From: Burkholderiales bacterium
Lineage (GTDB): Bacteria > Pseudomonadota > Gammaproteobacteria > Burkholderiales > Nitrosomonadaceae
Direction: 5' to 3'
Assembly (NCBI GenBank): GCA_024235735.1
Contig: JACKLU010000013.1
Span: 1 to 64,000, forward strand
Length of the DNA: 64,000 bases
Shown: positions 25,556 to 33,963 of the stretch, piece after piece
Layout of the letters: each line of letters begins with the position of its first letter
How positions within the stretch are numbered: the stretch's first letter is position 1
Program-made: the position numbers and the translations under genes
Notes under the pieces: generated by a model
What the model was told of the DNA's origin: nothing
The model's database searches: none
What the model saw: only the letters and a program-made list of their open reading frames with translations

Positions 25556-26218
25556 TGCATCCTTTTTTTGCATGAAAACACAACATGCTGGTAACTATGC
25601 ACCGTATACCGCGAACGGATTATTAGTCGTTTAGCGTATGCTGCGCTTGTTAATTGGCATTACGGATTATCCTGCTTCAGGAAAGCACTGTCCACATTGA
25701 AAAATTGAAAATTTTTTCAAAGAACTGCAAAACAGGCGATTAAGCATTATTATTTAACCTCTGTTTTTATCAGGCGTACGCCCTAGAAGTCTGCCGGACT
25801 TAAACAAGCGTAGCGAGCTAAACGGGATAATGCGCACGGATTTCCTCAATTTTGAGGCGCGTAGCAAGACTGTGTAACGAAAAATTGAGGAAACATGCGC
25901 CGTCTTCTCATTGGCGCAACAGAGTATAGTCTTATATCCGACAGACTCCTAGACTGTATTACCATGGAATGCTAATATAATAATTGCATAGGCGAGCAAT
26001 TTCATTTTGCCAAAGTTTCCGCAACGTTTTCTTAGACTAGCACTATCAAACGTAATGGCGTCCGCACTGAATGTATGCAAACACAGCCACATCGGATTAA
26101 AAATAACAAAATGCACAAAAAAGTGAACTTGCTATATACTTTGCTTTATGAATATCGCCGAGTAGGTGTAGGGTAAATTGTACGATATTAAAAATCAAAT
26201 CTAGGAGAGGATTTTAAA
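25556..26218. other. Long intergenic region with a MITE-like element
   Basis: No gene is seen. The region holds the inverted-repeat element at 25783-25952, directly preceded by a perfect palindrome GGCGTACGCC (25773-25782), and then the promoter region of the small secreted protein gene. TATACT at about 26136 is a candidate -10 site. Confidence 0.55.
25783..25952. mobile_element. MITE-like nested inverted-repeat element (170 bp)
   Basis: CTAGAAGTCTGCCGGA (25783-25798) pairs with TCCGACAGACTCCTAG (25937-25952) with two mismatches. Inside, TTTCCTCAATTTT (25841-25853) pairs with AAAAATTGAGGAAA (25880-25893), and GCGCA/TGCGC extends that stem. It has no coding capacity. The structure fits a non-autonomous transposable element whose ends could be recognised by a transposase encoded elsewhere. 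Confidence 0.7.
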
Positions 26219-26473
26219 ATGAAAAAATTTGTAATGACCGCGATTGCTGCAATGTTTGTATTCAGTTCAACATCAACCATGGCGAGCGGAAATCTCGAAT
26301 CATCACTGACCCCTATCAGTGCCGAAAATGTTTTAAACTGGATGAACTGCAGAGACAAGGATCCGAATGCTTCCGTCAAAAGCATGACCAAGACCAAAGA
26401 TGGCAAAATTGTTGTGGTTAAATGCTCCGTGGCCAACAAAATCGTGGCTGACGCACAAGCTAGCAGCAAATAA
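26219..26473 (+). CDS. Small secreted protein with two cysteines
   Basis: This 84-residue protein starts with a Sec signal peptide (MKKFVMTAIAAMFVFSSTS, cleavage near Met-Ala-Ser at about 21-23). The mature domain of about 61 residues has two cysteines (Cys42 and Cys67 by count) that could form one disulfide, and is Lys- and Asp-rich. A strong AGGAGAGG ribosome-binding site precedes the ATG, so it is probably well expressed. A 9-bp perfect stem follows. I do not recognise a family; a small periplasmic binding protein is possible. Confidence 0.75.
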   Translation: MKKFVMTAIAAMFVFSSTSTMASGNLESSLTPISAENVLNWMNCRDKDPNASVKSMTKTKDGKIVVVKCSVANKIVADAQASSK

Positions 26474-26496
26474 TTTCTGCTGGGACTGCTTTATAG

Positions 26497-26529
26497 GGGT
26501 CTATAATCGCCTGCATACGATATAGACCC
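26497..26529 (+). terminator. Perfect 9-bp inverted repeat, probable terminator
   Basis: GGGTCTATA (26497-26505) and TATAGACCC (26521-26529) form a perfect stem with a 15-base loop, 23 bases after the small secreted protein gene. There is no T-run after it, only ATTTCATTTA, so it may instead be a processing or protein-binding site. Confidence 0.5.
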
Positions 26530-26702
26530 ATTTCATTTACCTGTTTAGCAACACCGCTCATTTCGTCTTATCCTTCAACTCGCATTGATACGAAATGTCA
26601 ACGGTAGCAGCTTTTTCTGATGCTTCTCTGAAATCGAATTTCCCTTGGCTATACAGTCGCGGAAATCGGTGTTAACCATCTGCTTAAATTCAGGTTGGTA
26701 TT

Positions 26703-27236
26703 TTGTTACCAGTACATCTGTTAAAATTTTTTGCTGGAATCAGTCTGTCTGTTTTTCTTGGATTTGTCGCACTCTGTTATTTTTCGCCAAAGTTTTTCAT
26801 CAAAACAGCGTATATACTGGTGAAACTGGAATTGAGTGATATTCCCGAGATTTCCAGTATAGCACTCAGCCAAATGATGGAATCATCCACGCCCACCGTC
26901 GCGAAAAACTTTATTCTCGTCGATGTCCGCACACCACAGGAACGCCATGTTTCAGTTATCCCTGGCGCTGTTGACGATCAAGCCTTCGAACGCCATCTGG
27001 CTGATTATCAGCACAAAAAAATCATTGTTTATTGCACGATAGGCTATCGCAGCGGATTTTATGCCAGGACATTACGCGACAAGGGACTGGATGCCTACAA
27101 CTTGAGTGAAGGTATCCTTGGCTGGACGCATGCCGATGGGCGGCTGCTCGATTCGCATGGACGTTCAACAAGACGAGTGCATGTCTATAGCCGCCCATGG
27201 CATCTGGCTATTAAAGATTATATGGCCGTGTATTAA
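26703..27236 (+). CDS. Membrane-anchored rhodanese-domain protein
   Basis: This 177-residue protein has one N-terminal membrane helix (about 8-28) and a rhodanese domain (about 55-155). The catalytic cysteine is Cys111 in VYCTIGYRS, and LVDVRTPQE is the usual upstream motif. Active rhodaneses move sulfur from thiosulfate to cyanide or another thiol. The start is a TTG, with a weak AGGTTGG upstream; there is no ATG that keeps the membrane helix. The domain's orientation to the membrane is not certain. The L,D-transpeptidase gene follows after 134 bases. Confidence 0.8.
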   Translation: MLPVHLLKFFAGISLSVFLGFVALCYFSPKFFIKTAYILVKLELSDIPEISSIALSQMMESSTPTVAKNFILVDVRTPQERHVSVIPGAVDDQAFERHLADYQHKKIIVYCTIGYRSGFYARTLRDKGLDAYNLSEGILGWTHADGRLLDSHGRSTRRVHVYSRPWHLAIKDYMAVY

Positions 27237-27370
27237 CAAATCCTTCAGTCAAGCGCGACACAAAAATTTTCCTGATTCCCGGTTAGCACACTTTAGCTGT
27301 TTCAAACAAAAAATATCGGTTATTATCCCAAGTGTTGTCACTACTTGTTCAAAGGGAAGGCGTAATACTG

Positions 27371-28330
27371 ATGCAAAGATTTTTGTTATCGTTTTTTACT
27401 GTTTTCGTTTTATTGGCGACCAATAACCTCCGTGCTGAAGCCTGGCCATTACCGCCACCCGGCATCGATATTTTTGGACAAATCCGCACCACTCAGGCCG
27501 GCCGCACAGATACACTGCTGGATATAGCCCGCCTTTATGACATTGGGCAAACAGAAATTGTGCTGGCCAACCCACATGTTGACCGATGGATGCCGGATGA
27601 CGGCTCCGAGGTGATTCTGCCAAGCCGTTATATTTTCCCGCAGGCTGAACGCAAAGGTATCGTACTTAATCTGGCTGAAATGCGCCTTTATTATTTTCCC
27701 GAAACCAGGAAAGGTGAAAAACCGGTCGTCATGACATTTCCAACCGGCATTGGACGCATGGACTGGGACACACCACTGGGTATATCCCGAATCACTGAAA
27801 AAAAGAAAGATCCAACATGGACACCTCCGGAATCGATAAAACGATACCGCATCGCCAATGGCGAACCGCCGCTCCCCGATATTGTTCCGCCGGGTCCTGA
27901 TAACCCGTTAGGTCGTCATGCAATGCGGCTCAGTATCGGAAAAGGTTCCTATCTGATTCATGGCACGGCCAAGCCGTTCGGCGTTGGCATGCGCGTATCG
28001 TCCGGGTGCATCCGCATGTATCCCGAAGATATCGAAAAACTGTTTGATCTGGTTCCGATCGGCACTCAGGTCAACATTGTTAATCAGCCGATTAAACTCG
28101 GATGGCAGCTTGATTCACTGTTTATTGAGCTGCATCCACCGCTGGAAGAAGACGAAACAAAATACGCCAATTACAAACAGATGGTCATCACTGAAATTAA
28201 CAGTTTTCTGATGCAGCAACGGAATCAGCAGAAACTGGGCGTGGACTTTGAAATCGATCATGAAATGCTGGATCGCGCAATCGCCGAAAAAAGCGGTGTA
28301 CCCATCATGATATCGCGCACGCCTTCCTGA
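27371..28330 (+). CDS. L,D-transpeptidase (YkuD domain)
   Basis: This 319-residue protein has a signal peptide (cleavage near residue 23), a short LysM-like peptidoglycan-binding segment (about 38-90) and a YkuD domain with His197-Gly-Thr and Cys213 in SSGCIRMYPED, the catalytic motif. It resembles the ErfK/YbiS/YcfS/YnhG enzymes that form 3-3 cross-links or attach lipoprotein to the wall. I used the ATG at 27371, preceded by AAGGGAAGG, instead of a TTG 39 bases upstream. It acts in the periplasm, complementing the dacA enzyme at 13626-14756. It converges on the DUF4010 gene 28 bases away. Confidence 0.92.
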   Translation: MQRFLLSFFTVFVLLATNNLRAEAWPLPPPGIDIFGQIRTTQAGRTDTLLDIARLYDIGQTEIVLANPHVDRWMPDDGSEVILPSRYIFPQAERKGIVLNLAEMRLYYFPETRKGEKPVVMTFPTGIGRMDWDTPLGISRITEKKKDPTWTPPESIKRYRIANGEPPLPDIVPPGPDNPLGRHAMRLSIGKGSYLIHGTAKPFGVGMRVSSGCIRMYPEDIEKLFDLVPIGTQVNIVNQPIKLGWQLDSLFIELHPPLEEDETKYANYKQMVITEINSFLMQQRNQQKLGVDFEIDHEMLDRAIAEKSGVPIMISRTPS

Positions 28331-28358
28331 GAAAAAATCCCATTACTCACCGCTATCG

Positions 28359-29627
28359 CTATATCAAAATTAGCAGCGCCGCCCCAATACCCACAGCCGT
28401 TGCCAACATGCCGGTAGCGCAGCGTTTGGCGATCAATGTATTGCCAACAAAACAAATCATTCCGAGTTTAAAAACGATATTGGAAAGTATGCTCAGTGCA
28501 ATAGCCATAACGGTTTCCGAATCCTGCAGCTTGCCCATTTCGAACAGCCGCAGACTCGTTAGTGTAATAGCATCGACATCTGTCAATCCGGTTATTAATG
28601 CCACGGCGTACAACCCTCGGCTGCCCGCGATATCGGACAACCAGGCGGCAAAAAGCAAAACGACGGCATAAAGCAATCCAAAACTCGCCGCAGTACGCAA
28701 TTCAGCCGGATTACTGATTTCCGGTGCGGGTATATTGTTATGTTCCGTTAGGCGCTTCCACCAATACACTGTCGCACCCAGACCAAGCAGCAAACCGCTG
28801 GCAAGCACCGGCAACAGCTTGGGCAGAATGCCGGGAGAAACAACAGAGCAGACAATTGCCAGTCGTATCAACACCATAAGATTGGCGATCATAATAACCA
28901 CAATTGCCAATTGCATGAAATACTGACTATTCCTGCTGAGTTTCGTATAAACCAGTGTTGTCGCCGTACTGGAAACCAGACCACCAAACAGGCCTAGCAA
29001 TACCGCGCCATGCCGTTCACCCAGGAGACGTAAGGCCACATAGCCCATCAGACTGACACCTGAAATCAGCACCACCATCAGCCAGATCTGATAGAGGTTG
29101 ATAGTTTGGTAAGGTCCGATATTTTCATCAGGCAGAATGGGCAAAATGATAAACGTCAATACCGCAAATTGCAGAATGGATACCAGATCGCGACGATCAA
29201 GCTTCTGTGTCATGCCATGCAATTCGGTCTTGAAATACAGCAGAATGGTTGTCACGATCGCCAGCATGAGGGCCAGCTTAGTGTCGCCATACCAGACAAT
29301 TGCGCCCAATCCGTAGCAGATAATAATCGCCGCAACGGTTGTCGTTCCCGGATCAATCGTGTTGTCGTCTTTTGTACGCAGATACGCTGCAATGACCATG
29401 GCGCCGACAATCAAAAGTCCGGCAGCCAGGAACCACGGTGATTCAGTCCTTTCAGACAGCATCGCGGCCAGCGTACCGAACAAAGCCACCAGCGCAAAAG
29501 TCCGCAATCCCGCTTTGGCGCTGGGACTCCGCTCGCGCTCAAGTCCTATAAATAGACCAATTGCCAGACTGGTAGCAAAATGCGGCAAATGAAAAAGCGC
29601 CTCGTCCTGTAGAAATTCGATATACAT
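28359..29627 (-). CDS. MgtC/SapB- and DUF4010-domain membrane protein
   Basis: This 422-residue protein has about twelve membrane segments. The N-terminal part, with LAIGLFIGLERERSP (about 21-35), matches the MgtC/SapB family, and the C-terminal half has the DUF4010 sequence including VALITGLTDVDAITLTSL. The two-domain form is common in proteobacteria. MgtC is linked to Mg2+ shortage and acid stress, but the function of this longer form is not known. It ends 28 bases from the convergent L,D-transpeptidase gene. Confidence 0.87.
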   Translation of the reverse strand: MYIEFLQDEALFHLPHFATSLAIGLFIGLERERSPSAKAGLRTFALVALFGTLAAMLSERTESPWFLAAGLLIVGAMVIAAYLRTKDDNTIDPGTTTVAAIIICYGLGAIVWYGDTKLALMLAIVTTILLYFKTELHGMTQKLDRRDLVSILQFAVLTFIILPILPDENIGPYQTINLYQIWLMVVLISGVSLMGYVALRLLGERHGAVLLGLFGGLVSSTATTLVYTKLSRNSQYFMQLAIVVIMIANLMVLIRLAIVCSVVSPGILPKLLPVLASGLLLGLGATVYWWKRLTEHNNIPAPEISNPAELRTAASFGLLYAVVLLFAAWLSDIAGSRGLYAVALITGLTDVDAITLTSLRLFEMGKLQDSETVMAIALSILSNIVFKLGMICFVGNTLIAKRCATGMLATAVGIGAALLILI

Positions 29628-29672
29628 GCTAATCTGTTATCCTGATTCGCTTCAATCATTAGGCGTATTATG

Positions 29673-31412
29673 TCACGCGCCGGGAATTTTCTCATGAGGA
29701 TCCAGCCAGTGATCCAACATCAACTGCAGCGTGGTACGGCCATTAAATTCGTTTAACTGCAATTGATAAACCGCATTGATGACATCGGGCAATAGATCAT
29801 TGTGAAAAAACAAAATGGCATCGTATAGGGTATTGGATTCAAATTTTTTGAGTTTCAGTTTTAGATGTTTCCCGCCGACAACACGCTGACTCTCTACATA
29901 AAACTGCGCATGAAAAGTCGGCTGCGGAAAGCCCTGTCCCCAGACTTGCTGCATCAATTGCTGCGCCAGTTCCACATTGATTTCAGGTTCCGCCAGATCG
30001 CCATCGGTTTCAATGACACGTGTAAGATCCGCCGATGCCAACAATCCCTGCGCCGTTTGCTCGAAAGCATCGCAGAATGACATAAAATTACCCTCCTGTA
30101 TCGTCAAACCCGCCGCCGCTGCATGACCGCCAAATTTAACAATCAAAGAAGGATGACGTTTAGACACCAGATCGAGTGCGTCACGCAGATGAAAACCCGG
30201 GATGGAGCGCCCGGACCCTTTCATTTCACCGGTATTGCCCGGCGCAAAAATAATGGTTGGACGATGATATCTTTCCTTGATGCGCGACGCCAGAATACCG
30301 ATCACTCCCTGATGCCAGCTCTGATCGTACAGACACACACTGTGCGCCTGCTGAATTTTTCCATTTTCGGCATTCAACCTGTTTTCCAGCATCGACAAAG
30401 CGCTTTCATGCATATCGGACTCGATTTCACGGCGCTGAATATTCAAGGCATCCAGTTGACGCGCAATGTGCTCGGCATAAACCGGATCGTCGGTAGTCAG
30501 ACATTCAATACCCAGCGACATATCATCCAGACGACCTGCCGCGTTGAGCCGCGGCCCCAGAATAAATCCCAGATCATAGGTTGACGTTCGCGCGTAGTTA
30601 CGCCGCGTGATTTTAAGCAACGCCTGAATTCCCATGCAGGCGGCGCCCTTGCGGATTCGCTTCAAACCCTGCTGCACCATTATGCGATTATTATCATCCA
30701 GTCTGACGACATCGGCCACCGTGCCCAACGCAACGAGGTCCAGAAAACTAGCCAGATTCGGCCCTCTATCATCGGGAAAGGCGCCGCGAAGACGCAGTTC
30801 GGCTCTGAGCGCCAGCATCAGATAAAAAATGACGCCCACACCGGCAATACTTTTACTCGGAAAGGAACACCCCGGCTGATTCGGATTGATGATTGCCGCT
30901 GCATCGGGCAGTGCGTCCCCGGGTAGATGATGGTCTGTTACCAGAACCTGCATTCCCAAGGCATTTGCCGCCGCTACACCATCAATGCTGGCAATCCCGT
31001 TATCCACGGTGATCAGAATGTCGGGCTGTCGGGTCTTATGTGCAAGCTCAACAATTTCAGGCGTAAGTCCATAACCATATTCGAATCGGTTAGGAACCAG
31101 ATAATCCACGAGCGCACCAAACTGGCGCAATATACGCAGACCGACCGCGCAGGCAGTAGCACCATCGGAATCATAATCCGCAACAATCAGCAGACGTTTC
31201 CCGCTTGCAATGGCATCCGCCAGAATACAAGCCATCAGGCCGATATTCCTGATATGATGGTACGGAATCAGCCTCGTCAGTTCGGTCTCGAGTTGTTCCA
31301 CGCGCGCGATGCCTCGCGCGGCGTAAATCCGCGCCAGAACAGGCGACAGGCCATGACGCCGCAGCGCCTCAAAAGCCTGTGCATCAACGGTACGTGTGAT
31401 TATTCTCGACAT
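29673..31412 (-). CDS. recJ: Single-strand-specific DNA exonuclease RecJ
   Basis: RecJ degrades single-stranded DNA 5'-3' in recombination and mismatch repair. From the ATG at 31412 the protein is 579 residues, normal for RecJ; a longer frame starting at 31457 adds 15 residues without family match. The DHH motifs are visible: Asp79-Tyr-Asp81-Ser-Asp83, Asp160-His-His162 and the later GGHAAAAGLT of the DHHA1 domain. It lies 65 bases downstream of corC on the same strand, where many proteobacteria have lnt. Confidence 0.95.
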   Translation of the reverse strand: MSRIITRTVDAQAFEALRRHGLSPVLARIYAARGIARVEQLETELTRLIPYHHIRNIGLMACILADAIASGKRLLIVADYDSDGATACAVGLRILRQFGALVDYLVPNRFEYGYGLTPEIVELAHKTRQPDILITVDNGIASIDGVAAANALGMQVLVTDHHLPGDALPDAAAIINPNQPGCSFPSKSIAGVGVIFYLMLALRAELRLRGAFPDDRGPNLASFLDLVALGTVADVVRLDDNNRIMVQQGLKRIRKGAACMGIQALLKITRRNYARTSTYDLGFILGPRLNAAGRLDDMSLGIECLTTDDPVYAEHIARQLDALNIQRREIESDMHESALSMLENRLNAENGKIQQAHSVCLYDQSWHQGVIGILASRIKERYHRPTIIFAPGNTGEMKGSGRSIPGFHLRDALDLVSKRHPSLIVKFGGHAAAAGLTIQEGNFMSFCDAFEQTAQGLLASADLTRVIETDGDLAEPEINVELAQQLMQQVWGQGFPQPTFHAQFYVESQRVVGGKHLKLKLKKFESNTLYDAILFFHNDLLPDVINAVYQLQLNEFNGRTTLQLMLDHWLDPHEKIPGA

Positions 31413-31477
31413 GAACCGTTGATTATAAATTCTTCCCCGGCCACAATATAACAACAATCATGCACTGATAACCCGAT

Positions 31478-32320
31478 TTAACCGGATTCGGATTCAGTTA
31501 CAACTTTCTCGGCTTTAAGTATATACAATCTGCGGCTGTCCGCGCGCAGCACGGTAAATTTAAAGTTTTCAATCATGACTGATTCATTCCGGTTAGGCAG
31601 TCTTCCAAATTTATTCAGCACCAAACCGCCAATTGTATCGTAATCCGCATCACTGAAATTTGCGCCTACCGTTTCATTAAAATTGCCGATTTCGGTTATC
31701 GCTTTGATGCGGTAAGTGTTTTCCTGCTCCTGAACAATGTTGGCTTCATCTTCATCAAAATCGTATTCATCTTCAATTTCACCGACAATTTGCTCCAGCA
31801 CATCCTCAATGGTAATCAGTCCGGCAACGCCGCCATATTCATTGACTACGATCGCGATATGGTTACGATTGTTGCGAAAATCTTTCAACAGCACATTGAG
31901 TTGCTTGGATTCAGGAATAAAAACCGCCGGGCGCAGCATAGCGCGAATATTGAAATCTTCCTCACCGGCATAATAGCGCAGCAAATCCTTTGCCAGCAGA
32001 ATACCCAGAATATTATCCTCGCAGCCTTCCGTGACCGGAAAACGCGAATGTGCGGTTTCGATCACAAAAGGGATAAATTTCTCGGGCGGTTCATTAATAT
32101 CAATGACATCCATCTGACTACGCGGAATCATGATGTCGCGCGCCTGCATTTCGGATACCTGCATGACGCCTTCGATCATGCTGAGCGCATCGGAATCAAG
32201 CAGATTACGCTCAAATGCGGAATGCAATAATGTGATCAGTTGTTTCCGGTCTTCAGGTTCGCGCAAGAGCATGGTGCTGAGACGCTCAAGCCAACCCGTT
32301 TTAGGCGAAGGGTCGTCCAT
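31478..32320 (-). CDS. corC: CorC-type magnesium/cobalt efflux protein
   Basis: This 280-residue cytoplasmic protein has a short N-terminal region, two CBS domains (about 60-185, with MQARDIMIPRSQMDVID and GILLAKDLLRYYAGE) and a C-terminal CorC_HlyC domain. It belongs to the CorC/YbeX family connected to Mg2+ and Co2+ resistance and to ribosome metabolism. It lies 44 bases after ybeY in the conserved miaB-phoH-ybeY-corC order, although lnt, the usual next gene, is replaced by recJ here. Confidence 0.93.
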   Translation of the reverse strand: MDDPSPKTGWLERLSTMLLREPEDRKQLITLLHSAFERNLLDSDALSMIEGVMQVSEMQARDIMIPRSQMDVIDINEPPEKFIPFVIETAHSRFPVTEGCEDNILGILLAKDLLRYYAGEEDFNIRAMLRPAVFIPESKQLNVLLKDFRNNRNHIAIVVNEYGGVAGLITIEDVLEQIVGEIEDEYDFDEDEANIVQEQENTYRIKAITEIGNFNETVGANFSDADYDTIGGLVLNKFGRLPNRNESVMIENFKFTVLRADSRRLYILKAEKVVTESESG

Positions 32321-32364
32321 TCTGATTTTTCGTTACTTTAAAAACCTGTCAAATATAGGGTGTA

Positions 32365-32865
32365 CTACGCATGCGTTATTAAACCGCTACCGTCTTCCGC
32401 ATAAGGATTGTCAAAGCCCAGCCGCGCAAGAATTGCAATTTCTTTCTGTTCCATAATGACAGCTTCATCGTCCTCTATATGATCATAGCCCTGCGCATGA
32501 AGAACGCCATGAATCGCCAGATGCGCATAATGCGCCATCAGTGCTTTGCGCTGATGTTTGGCTTCCTGTTCGACAATCTCTGCGCATAACACAATATCGG
32601 CGGATAACAAATCCATGCCGTCGTAAACAAAAGTCAATACATTAGTCGCATAATCCTTGCCACGGTAGTCACGGTTCAAAGCGCGTCCTTCCGTCCCGTC
32701 CACGATACGAATGGTAATTTCAGCCTGCTGCTCAACCGCTGACTTGACCCAGCGCCTGAATTGCGTGCGAGTCGGCAGATTCGCCAGATCCGTGTGATCT
32801 GCCGCGTACTGCACAGCCAGACTGAATGATTTTTGCGCCACCTTATTTTGGCTGGCAGTCTGCAA
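32365..32865 (-). CDS. ybeY: Endoribonuclease YbeY
   Basis: YbeY is a zinc-dependent RNase that matures the 3' end of 16S rRNA and takes part in ribosome quality control. The 166-residue protein has the zinc motif His119, His123 and His129 in HGVLHAQGYDH. RIVDGTEGRALNRDYRGKD at 53-71 is the usual substrate-binding region. The C-terminus is somewhat extended. It starts 10 bases after phoH. Confidence 0.94.
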   Translation of the reverse strand: MQTASQNKVAQKSFSLAVQYAADHTDLANLPTRTQFRRWVKSAVEQQAEITIRIVDGTEGRALNRDYRGKDYATNVLTFVYDGMDLLSADIVLCAEIVEQEAKHQRKALMAHYAHLAIHGVLHAQGYDHIEDDEAVIMEQKEIAILARLGFDNPYAEDGSGLITHA

Positions 32866-32875
32866 TCACAGACAT

Positions 32876-33898
32876 TTATTCAGCTGCCTCGCGCGGTTTC
32901 CGGTCATGCTTTTCATAAGCGTCGACGATACGCTGCACCAGCGGATGCCGAACCACATCACCCGATTGAAAATAGGTAAATGCGACACCGCGAATGTCCT
33001 TGAGCACTTCCTTGGCATCCGCCAGACCGCTTTTCTGATGCTTGGGTAAATCGATTTGTGTAATATCGCCGGTAATAACAGCTTTTGATCCAAAACCGAT
33101 ACGCGTCAGAAACATTTTCATTTGTTCAGGTGTTGTATTCTGTGCCTCATCCAGAATAATGAACGACTGATTCAACGTGCGTCCGCGCATAAAAGCCAGT
33201 GGAGCAATTTCTATCGCCTGGCGCTCAAATTGTTTGCTGGTTTTATCAAAACCCATCAAATCATACAACGCATCGTAGAGCGGCCTCAGATAAGGATCGA
33301 CTTTCTGTGTCATGTCTCCCGGCAAAAAACCAAGCCGCTCGCCGGCTTCCACGGCAGGTCTGACCAGAATCAAACGGGTAATCAGTCCGCGTTCCAGCGC
33401 ATCCACAGCACTGGCAACGGCGAGATAGGTTTTGCCGGTTCCTGCTGGTCCAATGGCAAAAGTAATATCGTGATCCTGTATTTGTTGCAAATATTGCGCC
33501 TGACGCTCAGTCCGTCCACATAAATTTGCCCGTCGCGTCAGTAGAGCTGGCGAAAATTTCTCCATGACGGTCAATTCTTCATCCAGTGGACGATTTTCGG
33601 CATGCCGTACATTATCAGTATTCCTGGCTTCAATCAGACCAAGCTGAATCTGCTCCAGACTGAGGTGTTGACGTGATTGATCGTAGAATCGGCGCAGCAC
33701 GTCCGCTGCAAGCTTGGTCCTGTCAGAATCACCATACAGACTGAATCGTTCACCACGCCTTGAAATGGTGACATCAAGCGCCGTTTCGACCTGCTTCAGG
33801 TTTTCGTCCAACACACCGCATAAATTCGCCAGTCGCTGATTATCGGCCGGTGTAAAGGAAAGCTCTAGGGATTTTGATTTCAATGTGACGCGATACAA
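32876..33898 (-). CDS. ybeZ: PhoH family ATPase (YbeZ)
   Basis: This 340-residue PhoH-like ATPase has Walker A at 150-157 (GPAGTGKT) and Walker B in FIILDEAQN. It usually pairs with YbeY, whose gene follows after 10 bases, and is thought to help it on ribosomes. The N-terminal 110 residues form the KH-like domain of this family. Despite the name, nothing here shows phosphate control. A 65-base gap separates it from miaB upstream. Confidence 0.93.
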   Translation of the reverse strand: MYRVTLKSKSLELSFTPADNQRLANLCGVLDENLKQVETALDVTISRRGERFSLYGDSDRTKLAADVLRRFYDQSRQHLSLEQIQLGLIEARNTDNVRHAENRPLDEELTVMEKFSPALLTRRANLCGRTERQAQYLQQIQDHDITFAIGPAGTGKTYLAVASAVDALERGLITRLILVRPAVEAGERLGFLPGDMTQKVDPYLRPLYDALYDLMGFDKTSKQFERQAIEIAPLAFMRGRTLNQSFIILDEAQNTTPEQMKMFLTRIGFGSKAVITGDITQIDLPKHQKSGLADAKEVLKDIRGVAFTYFQSGDVVRHPLVQRIVDAYEKHDRKPREAAE

Positions 33899-33963
33899 TT
33901 AGGATATTTTGATTTTCTCAGCAGAAAGCAAACTTTGCAAGCAAAACACTAAAGATTACAAAC

